This document shows positions 1-13,400 of a DNA stretch of 64,000 bases, piece by piece. The translations under genes were made by a program, and so were the position numbers. This DNA comes from Pseudorasbora parva. Its lineage: Eukaryota; Chordata; Actinopteri; Cypriniformes; Gobionidae. Below the pieces are notes generated by a model. It saw nothing but the letters and a program-made list of their open reading frames with translations, was not told the origin of the DNA and did no database searches. Each line of letters starts with the position of its first letter. The first letter of the stretch is position 1. The stretch covers positions 13,901,233 through 13,965,232 of the forward strand of contig NC_090184.1 in assembly GCF_024679245.1 (NCBI RefSeq). The letters run 5' to 3'.

Positions 1-174
1 AGGGGCACGGCAGCGAGGTATCTGTCCCACCTATATCGCTCCAGCACCATCGCCTCGGGCAGCCCTCGCGGTCCTCATTCATCCGCGCTGCCCGACCTCC
101 AGCACCGCGATCCCCCTCAGCAGCGAGGGCTCTTCGACAGCATGTCCCTCCTTCCCCCCGGGTTTTGGCACCAA
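1..174 (-). mobile_element. LTR retrotransposon, internal 5' leader (truncated by window edge)
   Basis: Read on the minus strand, this follows directly after the LTR at 175-545. It starts with a primer-binding-site-like stretch (173 down to 156, TGGTGCCAAAACCCGGGG) adjoining the LTR end, as expected for minus-strand priming by a tRNA 3' end. The leader closely matches 46434-46500, which follows a second LTR of the same family. The coding part of the element would lie left of the window. I did not identify the primer tRNA. Confidence 0.8.
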
Positions 175-545
175 TGTAACGATGTTCGTAGATGGGAAGG
201 AAGGAGGCGGGAACCGGCGAACGTTCAAAAACATTTATTCAAAATAAATAAACAAAATGAAAGTAAAACCGCGGGCAGCCCCTCACGGACGACTGCCCGC
301 GAACACACACAAAATAACACGTGGGCAGCCCCTCACGGACGACTGCCCACAAACACATAATAACACAAAAACATAACATAAAATCCAGGCCTGGTCCTCT
401 CTCGTCTTCCGCTGCAATGTTCCTCCTTTTATGCTCCCGTCACATGGCCGCGAGACGAGACCGGTGTGCCACGCAGCTGGCACTCGTTGACATTAATCAC
501 CGGCCCGCTCTCGCGGTCCCTCGCCCCGCTGCTTGCCACACCACA
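175..545 (-). mobile_element. LTR of the minus-strand retrotransposon (family A)
   Basis: On the minus strand it begins TGTGGTGTGG (545) and ends CGTTACA (175), the usual TG...CA ends. The same sequence recurs at 45452-45836, at 46115-46433 (plus strand) and as a fragment at 47213-47379. It holds two short hairpins (271-300 and 321-350). Because leader sequence follows at 174, this is the element's 5' LTR. It interrupts the gag region of the Ty3/gypsy relic that resumes at 546. Confidence 0.85.
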
Positions 546-3265
546 GTTTCTCTTGCAATGTTCCTTGTATATAGAAGCGAACTCCCATCTGTTTCACAGC
601 GAGAGAGGCCGGGTGGTGTTTATCATCTCATTACTCTCAGGCCGAGCCCTACAGTGGGCACAGTCGCTATTGGAAGCGAATACCCCCGTCATCGGCTCAA
701 CCACCGCCTTCTGCACTCATCTTAAAGAGGTATTTGGTCAACAAACTGCCGAATTATCTGTCCATGATCAACTGTTTTCTATTTGCCAAGGCAAACGAGA
801 GACAACGAGTTCCTATGCATTGCGCTTCCACAAGCTGGCCTGTATGAGTGGATGGAATGAATCAGCCCTCGTCACCGCCTTTCGCCACGGCCTCCTCGCT
901 AAAGTCAAGCAACTTATTGTGCTCTATGAGGACGCCAAGGGCTTAGAGGCCCTCATCCAGAAAACAGTTATCTGCCTGTGGCCTCTCCTCACCCACTGCC
1001 GATCCTCCGCCCGCTCAAACATCTGTCACACCTCCAGCACCTGAACCTATGCAGATCGACTCATACCACCTCACCAAAACCGAACGCCAATGCAGGATAT
1101 ACAACATCTGTGCCTGTATTGTGGGGGAGATGGACATGGCATTACGACCTGCCCCGTGTGACCCACTCAGCCAGCGGTGAGTACGATCTAATTACCTCCT
1201 TTAACGGCAAACCTTACCAAGACACCAGTATTCGTTCGTAATTCTCACTCATTTGTTGCAGCACAAGCCCTCATCGACTCCGGGTCGGTGGGAAACTTCA
1301 TCAGTCAGCAAACCCTCGAAAAGCTAACCGCCCAACGTTAACGTTGTCCCATCGACCTCAGAATCACCACCATTCAGGGAAAACCGCTGGGCCGAGGTCG
1401 TGTCTGTCATTTCTCCCTCACACTTACACTACGCGTTGGTCATCTGCATGAGGAAACCATCACGTTCATGGTGCTGGAGGAGTCAACCGTGGACATCACC
1501 TTGCCCCTGGCTTATATTACACCAGCCGCATATTCCCTGGTCCACCGGAGAGATCCTGCAATGGGGTGAGAACTGCTTAGATCGGTGTATTCATCGTCCT
1601 TGCCGAAAAGGTCCATCATCATCGTCAGTTCCTTCCTCATTACCTGTCCACTCCACCTCAGTAGAGAGTCCCGAAACTCAAGTCAACGTGGCCATTCCCC
1701 CAGGTTACCGGGCGTTCCAGGATGTCTTTAGTAAGCGGTTGGCTACCAAACTACCACCCCATCGGCCATGGGACTGCGCCATCGACCTCCTGCCTGGGGC
1801 TACTCTACCGAAGGGCCGCATCTATCCTCTGTCCATCCCGGAACAAAAGGCCATGGAGGAGTACGTTTTACGAAGCGCTACAACAAGGGTTTATCCATCC
1901 ATCGACCTCCCCTGACGCTTCGCTTTCTTCGTGGCCAAGAAGGACGAAGGCTTACATCAGGTAGTGTATCGACTACCGTCACCTTAATTCTTAGACCGTC
2001 AAATTAAGTTATCCTCTTCCTCTGGTCCCATCCGCCCTTGAACAGCTCCGTGGGGCCACCATCTTCTCCAAGCTCGATCTCAGAAGTGCCTACAACCTCA
2101 TTTGCATTCGCAAGGGAGACGAGTGGAAGACAGCCTTCATCCCTCCCTCAGGTCACTATGAATATCGGGTGATACTCACCCTCCGTCTTCCAAAATTACA
2201 TGAATGAGGTATTTAGTGAATTTTTTATAAAGTTCGTCATCGTCTATATCGACGATATCCTCATCTATTCTATTGACCTGAGGGAGCATGAGGAGCATGT
2301 CTGCCAAGTCCTGCAAAACCTCAGAGACCATCACCTTTATCTCAAGCTCGAGAAGTGTGAATTCCACATCTCCACTGTCCAGTTTCTTGGGTACATCATA
2401 GACAACCATGGAGTCAAGATAGACCAGAGGAAGGTGGACACCATCACCCATTGGCCACAGCCCACCACCATCAAAGAGCTGCAGCGCTTCCTGGGATTCG
2501 CCAACTTCTACCGCTGCTTCATAAAGAATTACAGCCTGCTCAGCTCCTCACTCACCTCTCTGCTCCAGAACCAGCCCAAGTCTCTGTCCTGGACTCCATC
2601 AGCTACGGAGGCCTTCCACCAGTTGAAGAACGCCTTCTAGTCCACTCCGATCCTGGTCCACCCCAATCCTCATCTTCCGTTTATCGTCGAAGTAGACGCC
2701 TCATCGACCGGGGTCGGAGCGGTTCTGTCTCAGCGGCAGGGGACACCCTCACGACTCCATCCATGTGCCTTCTTCTCCAAGAAGCTATCCCCGGCGGAGC
2801 AGAACTATGACATCGGCAACCGGGAGCTCCTGGCGATCAAGCTCGCCCTGGAGGAATGGAGACACTGGCTGGAGGGAGCAGAACATCCATTTGAAGTCAT
2901 CACCGACCATCGTAACCTTGAATACCTTCGAGAAGTCCAATTGGCTGAACCATCGTCAGGCCCGCTGGGCCCTCTTCTTCACCAGATTCAATTTCAAGGT
3001 GACGTACCATCCAGGGAACCAGAACAACCAGGCAGATGCCCTTTCTCATCTCCACCAAGCCGACCCTGAGCCCGAAACCCTTTACTGAACCTGTCCCTTC
3101 TTCACCCACAGATCCTGGCTATACGATATGCTGGACCCTAATCTTCTCCCTCAGTTTCACCAAGACCACCCTGACCGACCCGCTCCTCTGGGCCGTGGAA
3201 GACCCCGTCGCTGCCCGTCGTCGCCCGTCCCAGCTGTCAGGAGCTGCCTATGGAGGAGGGGGTAC
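546..3265 (+). pseudogene. Ty3/gypsy gag-pol relic, integrase deleted
   Basis: Decayed gag-pol of a Ty3/gypsy retrotransposon, broken by many frameshifts and stops. A gag-like reading runs from about 546 to 1240. A protease-like ALIDSGSVGNF is near 1270-1305. Reverse transcriptase pieces run from about 1690 to 2640, with the YIDDIL motif near 2245-2265. RNase H pieces with DASSTGVGA and the [14 protein letters not shown] region lie at 2640-3060. Only about 60 bases after RNase H the reading resumes at the pol C-terminal tail ([16 protein letters not shown], near 3130-3180), so nearly the whole integrase is missing by internal deletion. A purine-rich tract (3250-3264) precedes the 3' LTR. The 5' end is lost behind the LTR at 175-545. 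Not functional. Confidence 0.85.
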
Positions 3266-4782
3266 TGTCACGCCCTCACAGCCATCAGACACTGCCACGC
3301 CCACTCGTTCACCATCACTGGCATTCTAAACACCTGGGCACCATCACCAGTCACCCTATATCAACCTGGCTCACCTTCACACTCACTGACTAAGTTTACA
3401 TGGACAGCAGTAATCTAATTATTGGCCTTATTCTAAATAAGACAATATTCTGATTAAGGTGTTTACATGAGTTGCCTTTAGAGTACTTTAGAGTTCATGT
3501 TCCCGTTTTACATGTGATAGAACATAGATCGATTATGGCACGCCATTACGTCCCCATGCCACGCTATGTTCTCCAACATCCAATTATAGCGTGACTTTGG
3601 CAGGTCTGTTAATTTTATGGGCTCAAGAAACTCGCTAACTTCACCTGCGGGTGTCGCTGTTGGACAGTGTTACTTTACATCTAGAAGTATAAAAAACATG
3701 CGTTTTTATAATGTTTGATATACATTTACGTTGATTTATTTTTTTAATATTATGTATTGTCTCTTTCTGTTTTTTTGAAGAGACACTACCCCTCTTTCCT
3801 CCTTATTGACAGCCTACATTTAGAATTATAGCTTTGATTAATGATGAAAAAGGTTTAAAAATCGTGACTGTTTGGATTGTTTTTCCTGCCGTCGAGCCAC
3901 AGGCATTCACTGAATGACCCATCTGGTTTGTGATTACAGATACAAACTTATTGTATTTTACTTTTACAATGAGCATAATAATTACAACAAAAATAAAAAT
4001 AAAAATATAGAGAGAGGATGCAGTGTTCAGAATGGACAGTCAAGTAAAACACACACCGCCCATAGCAACACGTTATGGCAACGACATTTCAGACTGACAG
4101 ATACGTAAAAGATAAACGGGACTTTTCCGCCATTTGTTACTGGTTTGTAGACGTTATATTAATTATAATTCCAATTCTGTTTTATTGGCCACAATATTAT
4201 CGATGATTGTTGAAAGGGGCACTTTTGATCAATTTTAAAAAAGGGCAGAGGCTCGAACCCACAAAGCCTCCCCTCTGCACTTCCCTGGTGTGCGTAACGT
4301 TATGTGTCCTGTCACAAAATGTGGCGAAATCTCCGACACGACATTAATAGTTAGATTAAGGTGTGTACATGTCTCCAATAATGCGACTAAAATAGGCATA
4401 TTCCACATGTCTTAATCCGATTTATGTTTAGTTAGATTATGATTAATCAGATTAAGGTAATTAGAGATCACTGTCTACATGGTAGCCTCTTAATTAGAGT
4501 ATTGTCTTAATCAGATTAATATCGGAGTATTGCTTACCATGTAAACGTAGTCACTGTCTGGTCTGATCCAACCTCGACTACCTGTCCGTCATCGAAGACC
4601 TCATCTGTACCCCTCTTCGTCTTCATCATCATCGTCTTTGTCTTCACCATCATGATCGTCTTCACCTTCATTTTCCTTCGTCTGAGTGTCACCACCCATC
4701 TAAGTATCACCTGTGTCCGTTACCTCTGATAATAAACTTTGCACTTACACTAATCCATCTGTGTCCTCGTCTGTGTCTGACA
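3266..4782 (+). mobile_element. 3' LTR of the Ty3/gypsy relic, split by a nested element
   Basis: It begins TGTCACGCCC immediately after the polypurine tract and ends TGTCTGACA at 4782, with an AATAAA at 4731-4736 about 46 bases before the end. Removing the insertion at 3389-4550 and one TCACTG copy leaves an LTR of about 350 bases. No complete 5' partner is visible in the window. Confidence 0.75.
3389..4550. mobile_element. Non-autonomous DNA transposon inside the gypsy 3' LTR
   Basis: The ends are inverted relatives: ACTAAGTTTACATGG on the left, and the reverse complement of the right end reads CTACGTTTACATGG. Several further TCTGATTAAG-like blocks are shared between the two ends. It is flanked by TCACTG on both sides (3383-3388 and 4551-4556), a probable 5-6 bp target duplication. 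No transposase reading frame is seen. I cannot assign the superfamily with confidence. Confidence 0.7.
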
Positions 4783-4983
4783 ATATTACTGATCTGCCCA
4801 AATTGTTGCTAAATGATAACTGAAATGAGCTGGATGATATCACCGTTTTCTTCAGAGCGGCTGTACAGACAAATCAAATTCTGCTGCATTATTTTCCTGT
4901 TAACACTGTGAAGCTGCTTTGAAAAAATCAGCATTGTAAAAAGCGCTATATAAATAAAGTTGACCTGACTTGACTTGACTAAT
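4783..4983 (+). repeat. LINE/SINE-type 3' tail with TTGAC repeats
   Basis: It contains the AAAAAGCGCTATATAAATAAAG type tail common to many teleost retroposons and ends in short ACTTGACTTGACT repeats (4966-4980). It has no coding potential. It lies directly against the gypsy 3' LTR end. Confidence 0.55.
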
Positions 4984-7160
<2,177 letters not shown>

Positions 7161-7164
7161 GACC

Positions 7165-9506
7165 AGTTAATTCGAGTCTGAGTCAAGACCAAGTTCAGGG
7201 AGGGTTTAGTCTGAGTCAAGAACGAGTTCAGAAAGGGTTTAGTCTAGCCTGAAGTCGTCATACTCAATTCTAGTCAGAATATGAGTCTGATACTGCTCCA
7301 TTGGGCTGTAATTTTGGGGAATGTTTCAACCGAACCAGGAAAGACCTCAAATGGATAGACCTACAATCAAGTAGAGCAACATTAGTTGTCAAATGTCAAC
7401 AGAACTCAACTGCACTGTGTTGCCAAATCAAAAGGCTTATGGGCTTGTTTTGGGCTAGTAGTTGGCAGGTTTTGTTGTAAAAACTTGACAACCCTGTCTA
7501 CATGCACGCTGGTATAAGTATAAATTATTCAGGCATAATTACTCCTCTATGGATCAAGTCCAGACCGAACTGCCCGAGCTCAAATGTTGTGGGTGGGGCT
7601 GAGTTCGGCTGGCATCCAGGCTAGGTTTAGTCTAAGTCAAGACTGAGTTCAGAGATGGTTGTGTCTGAGTTAAGACCAAGTTCAGAGAGGGCAGAGTCTA
7701 TGTCGAGACCAAGACCAGAGAGGGCTAAGTCCGAGTCGAGACCGAGTTCAGAGAGGGCTAAATCCGAGTCAAGACCAAGTTCAAAGAGGGCTGAGTCCAA
7801 AACAAGACTGAGTTCAGAGAGGGCAGAGTCGGAGTTGAGACCAAGTTCAGAGTGGGCAGAGTCCGTGTCAAAACCGAGGGCAGAGTCTGAGTCGAGACTT
7901 AAGACCAGAAAGGGCTGAGTCAGAGTCGAGACTGAGTTTAGAGAGGGCCGAGTCTGAGTCAAGACCGAGTTTAGAGAGGGTTGAGGCTTGAGTCCGAGTC
8001 AAGACCGAGTTCAGAGAGGGCAGAGTCCAAGTCGAGACCGAGACCAGAGAGGGCTGAGTCCGAGTCAAGACTGTCAGTACCGAGTTCAGAGAGGGCTGAG
8101 TCTGAGTCAAGACTGAAACCAGAAAGGGCAGAGTCAAGGAAAGGCAAGGGAAGTTTATTTATATAGCACATTTCATACACAATGGCAATTCAAAGTGCTT
8201 TACATAGAAAGGAAATAAAATAGGGATAAAAAATGCATAAGAAAAAGAATACAATGTAAAGAGAATTAAAAATAATAAAATGATGATAACCAAAGAAAAG
8301 AACAAAGGTAAACTAAAACAATTATAAAAATAATTTAAAAAAAAAGATGCATAGATAAGGTGCAATCAGTTGGACGTACAGTGGCACAGTGCTCATTCAG
8401 TAAATTCACAGCTAAACAGATGTGTTTTCAGTCTGGATTTGAATGTAGCTACTGTTGGAGCACATCTGATCTGTTCAGGAAGCTGGTTCCAACTACGGCT
8501 GGCATAATAGCTAAAAGCAGACTCTCCTTCCTTTGAGTTAACTGAGTCAGTCAAGAGTCAAGTCAAGTGACTTGAGAGTCAGAGTCAAGACTGTCAATAC
8601 CGAGTTCAAAGAGGGCTGAGTCTGAGTCTGAGTCTGAGTCGAGACCGAGACCAGAGAGGGCAGAGTCTGAGTCGAGACCGAGCCCAGAGAGGGCAGAGTC
8701 AGAGTCGAGTTCAGAGAGGGCGGAGTCCAAGTCAAGACTGAGACCAGACAGGGCTGAGTCCAAGTCAAGACTGTCAACTCCGAGTTCAGAGAGGGCTGAG
8801 TCTGAGTCGAGACTGAAACCAGAGAGGACAGAGTCCGAGTCAAGACTGTCAATACCGAGTTCAAAGAGGGCTGAGTCTCAGTCGAGACGAGAGAGGGGTG
8901 AGTCCGAGACCGAGACAAGAGAGGGCAGAGTCGAGGCCGAGTTCAGAGAGAGCAGAGTCCAAGTCAAGACCGAGACCAGAGAGGGCAGAGTCCGAGTCAA
9001 GGCGGAGACCAGAGAGGGCAGAGTCCAAGTCGAGACCAGAGAGGGCTGAGTCTGAGTCGAGACCAAGACCAGAGAGGGCAGAGTCCGAGTCGAGGCCGAG
9101 ACCAGAGAGGGTAGAGTCCGAGTCGAGGCCGAGACCAGAGAGGGCAGAGTCTGAGTCGAGGCGGAGACCAGAGATGGCAGAGTCCGAGTCAAGGCGGAGA
9201 CCAGAGAGGGCAGAGTCCGAGTCGAGGCGGAGACCAGAGAGGGCAGAGTTCGAGTCGAGGCCGAGACCAGAGAGGCCAGAGTCCGTGTCGAGGCCGAGAC
9301 CAGAGAGGGCAGAGTCCGAGTCGAGACCGAGACCAGAGAGGGCAGAGGCCGAGTCGAGGCCGAGACCAGAGAGGGCAGAGTCCGAGTCGAGACCGAGACC
9401 AGAGAGGGCAGAGTCCGAGTCGAGACCGATACCAGAGAGGGCAGAGTCCAAGTCGAGGCCGAGACCAAGACCAGAGAGGGCAGAGTCCGAGCCGAGACCA
9501 GAGAAA
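7165..9506. repeat. 33-bp-type minisatellite (GAGTCnGAGTCnAGACCnAG family)
   Basis: Tandem units built from GAGTCCGAGTCGAGACCGAG followed by ACCAGAGAGGGCA, 33 bp in the most regular part (about 8980-9480). The left part is more divergent, with longer and mixed units. Because 33 is a multiple of three and the unit has no stop, frames stay open on both strands: plus gives ESRPRPERA-like repeats, minus gives SGLGLDSDSAL-like repeats. It is interrupted at about 8133-8535 by a dispersed repeat. Confidence 0.9.
8133..8535. repeat. Dispersed retroposon-like fragment within the minisatellite
   Basis: Unique-looking sequence with the TTTATTTATATAGCACATTT block and a CAAAGTGCTTTACAT block typical of teleost LINE 3' ends, followed by an A-rich stretch. 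The minisatellite continues on both sides, so it inserted after the array existed. Family assignment is from memory of common fish repeats. Confidence 0.6.
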
Positions 9507-10420
9507 ATCCACAAATAATATTAGAACTTAATTTTATTAACTTTTTAGTTACGGAGGGCATGCACAGAGTGACTGCAGAAAAATTGCTGCCTTTTTAAAG
9601 CAATGTGAATGAGGGAGAGAGGGTGGGCGGCCTTCTATCAGACATGTTCGAGGGGCGATGCTCAGTGTTGAGACATATGTCATCTGCCATCGTATCGGTA
9701 TTCATTTTATTATTTAATTAAACAAGATTTGTTTTTCTCTGTGACATTTTTACCATTGAGACGAATAATGTAGCCATGGGAAGCGGGATCATTACAGGCT
9801 GATGGCAGGTGGACACAGCTTAAAATAGAAGCGGGAGCAGGCAGGTCACAGGTGTGAGAGAGAACCTGGCAGGAGTCTTTGCACTAATGTTAGTGTCAAG
9901 TTCATTGGAATCATTGGAAGTGTCTATCAAACAGCAATTTAAAGATTTATTAAAGGAACTGTATGTAAGAAATGTATTTCAATTAATCATAAAATGGCCC
10001 TGATTTGTCAATAGTGATTGCAGTACCAGTTTTGGCCACATTCTTACATACACTTCCTTTAACATAAAGAAATAATCATGAAATATTTGTAATGGGACTC
10101 AAGTGGACTTGGGAATAAGTTTCCAATTAATTCATCATCTAAAATTTCTAAGGAAATGAAACAGACTTCTTAATGTAATGTAATTTGCTGTGTGGAAAAC
10201 CCAGAAACTTCAGTCAGCAATTTTCCTCCCTGTGCTTTCACCTGCATAATATGCCCTCCCCTTCTTCTTCCGTCTTTTATTTATTCAGCCAGTGGAACTT
10301 GTTAAACAGGCTTTTGTTCTGTGGTGCTTAGAACGACTTAAAAGCAGTCGCAAATAGTTTTTTGTTTTGCGTTTACCATCTTGAACATCAGAATCTTTTC
10401 ATGAGGCAAAGACACCAACA
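9507..10420. other. Upstream region of the NHR-HECT gene
   Basis: Unannotated sequence between the minisatellite and the first coding exon. A promoter is expected here but I see no convincing TATA or GC-box cluster. Confidence 0.4.
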
Positions 10421-13400
10421 ATGGGTGAGTATAACTGGTCAAAATATATAAAGTGGTTCTATATAGGTTCATTAGTTTGACTGTAAGATTAATTTGTATT
10501 ATATTAGAGCACGATCGCATGTGTGGCAGTCGATGTCTGGGTCCGATGACTTTCAATGTGGACCTGTCAGGTCAATATGTGAGCCTCAGCCAGGGAGGGC
10601 AACTCGCATCTAGAGACACCTCGACCTTCATGAATGGTTTGGCATATCTTAGCCGCACTGTAAAGGTGGACGAAAAGCTGTGTTTATGTATTGAGGACCA
10701 CAACTCATCATGGGATGGAGCTCTCCGTGTGGGTTTCACTAACATCTGCCCACAAAGAACCAATATACCACCTGCTTCTATACCAGACCTCAGGGACGCA
10801 CAGGGGTACTGTGTTGTGCCAGTGCCTGAGGAATTATGTAGACGTGGTGTTCAGCTTCAGATTTGGATGAACTATGCAGGCATGGTTATTATCCAAGAGA
10901 GAGGTGGAGAGAAATATTACCTTAAAGCAAAAGGACTGAACCTGAATAATCCACTGTGGGTTTTCATTGATTTGTATGGGAGCACAAGTGCTGTCCGCCT
11001 TCTGGGTAAGTGTAAGAAAAAGCCTAATTTCAGTTTGTTTTTCAGTTCAGTCAGAATTGAGACAATCTTTAGTAAAACATTTTAATGTGCTGTAGGCTCC
11101 AGGAGGGGAAGTCGAACATCATGCCCGGCTTGTCCCGTAGAGGGTGGCAACTGGTTGACGAGACAAATTTCAGAGGAAGAGCCTAGTTATAACCATAAAA
11201 CAGGTGAAAAGGTTTTCTTAATATGCCAACATTAATAATGAACCATCCATCAAGAATATTTTTTTAGAGCCCAGTGTACTGATTACATTGACCTTTTTAT
11301 TATGCTTAGACACCAGAACTGTCCACTGGAAGCCGAGTCTCTTCCTTGTACAGTATGCCAACCAGACGACATTCCCAAGCTCCAAAGAACATGCAGATCT
11401 CACAAGAGCTGGTTTAGGTACATTATCTGACTACTTTTAGCTTAACAGGATTGAAAACTTACTTACTCACCCTCAAGTTGTTCCAAAACTATATGAGTTT
11501 GACAAATGAAGATATTTTGAAGAATGTTGGTTACCAGATAGTTGACGGCACCCATTGACTTCCATAGTAGGAAAAAAATGTACTATGGAATCAACAGGTG
11601 CCGTCAACTGTACTTTTGGGTGAACTATCCCTTTAAAAACATCACCAGCATCAACATTTACAACATTTTACAATTAACACTAGTTTGAAAGAATTTATAA
11701 GAATCTTACCATATGTTGTATGTGATGCTTTCTAGGCATACCTGCTCAGGAGTCAAGAGTAGATCTAAACTGGACTTTGAGAGAGCTGAAAAGCTTCATT
11801 TGCTCCAGATATCCCTTAGTCAATCTTGATTTAATTGGTTTCCATTTTGCAAAGGCTGGTAAACGTGGAAGACTTTGCAGATTACATGTAGACACTCTGA
11901 AGAAAATGAAGAAGGAGCTGGGTGACAGCCAACTTTATATAATTCCTGAGACGGACATTGTTTTAAATGAGGTATAGTAGGAAGTTCTTAATACTGTGGA
12001 AGGTGAATGTTTAAGCACTAAAGTTCTTTGAAGACACTTTTTTGTTCAACCTACTAGTTGACAATTACTTGACAATACTATACAACTTAACTAGGCTATT
12101 ACTTTTTCCATAGATGACGGCACACACACTTTCATTAGTCAGGAATGTGAATTCTTTCCCATCATCACGCTCTCCTCCACCTGTTCACGCACAAGAGAGG
12201 CACCGGCTGACTTCAACCAACAGTTATTCAAGTTCAAGCCAAAACTCTTCAATGGTAATTATCTTAATTTTGACACACACACACCTTGCATACACCCATG
12301 GGCGTCGGAAGCAATAAAAAATGTGGGTGGGTCCCCCCAACATTTTTACTGGAACAGATGCAATTTACATTAAGTTTAAATAGTCTGCATTGTTTACTAA
12401 TGTCTGGTTGGACCAGACAAAATACAAAAGTCACCAAATAATTTACAGTGACAATAATGTAGGGGTAAGACACATGGCAGAAAGTTTTGACGCAAATTGA
12501 CCCGAGGTTCAAATCCACCTTTAGCCAAACTTGCTCTACTCCCTTTTCCCATCACATATCAGACTGGAAAGGCATTTTCAATAAGAATTAAGAAAGCATT
12601 TGAAAAGTGGAAATAAAGTGTCTATCGTGTGTTTAGTAATAAAGTGCTTATTGGTTAGGGGTAGGTGAACAGAATTATAGATGGTAAAAGTGAGTGGATC
12701 GTATGTCATTGGTCTTGTCCCACCCACGTACAATGGTTCTGACGCCCATGCATACACCTCAGACATTGACATTGCAGAAGGGCAGCATAAGGCAGTATGT
12801 ACATCTCTTCAACAGGAGGACATGGACGTTAGCTCTCTGCTCAGAGAGTTTCAGCACATCCATCTCAGTGCCAGTGAGCATGTTTCAGTATTGGTTTCTC
12901 GTACCAAGTTGCTGCAGAGTGCTAAAGATGCTCTTTCCAACCTCAATTTCCCTTGGAACAAAATACCTTTTGTGACATTTGATGGTGAGCAAGCCCTAGA
13001 CTGTGGAGGTCCACGGAGAGAGTTTTTTAGGTATGCCACTTACAATGAAAATGTTGTATTTATTAAAGTGTTGAACACTGTTTTGTTTGATTTGACATGA
13101 ATGCAATCTTTACCCTTGCCTCAGAATCCTGATGATGGAGGTGCAAAGATCGCTGGGGATCTTTGAGGGGCCGTCCGGACACTTGTTCTTCACCTATGAT
13201 CAGATGGCCTTGGAGGAACACAAGTATGAGTTGGCAGGGAAGCTGATTGCGTGGTCTGTGGCTCATGGCGGACCAGGACTCAAAGCTCTTGACCCATGCC
13301 TTTACCAACTGATGTGCACAAATGAATGTCGACTGGAAGACTTTGACTGGCACCTAATACCCGATGCTGACATTCAGGACAAACTGAAAAAGGTTTCCAT

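Noticed and set aside
7165..9506. CRISPR-like repeat array
   Set aside because: No unique spacers between repeats and a eukaryotic context; it is a tandem minisatellite.
12681..12815. 5' extension of HECT exon 7 starting at an ATG
   Set aside because: Reads through the hAT MITE terminus. The acceptor TCTCTTCAACAG at 12815 gives the right phase from exon 6.
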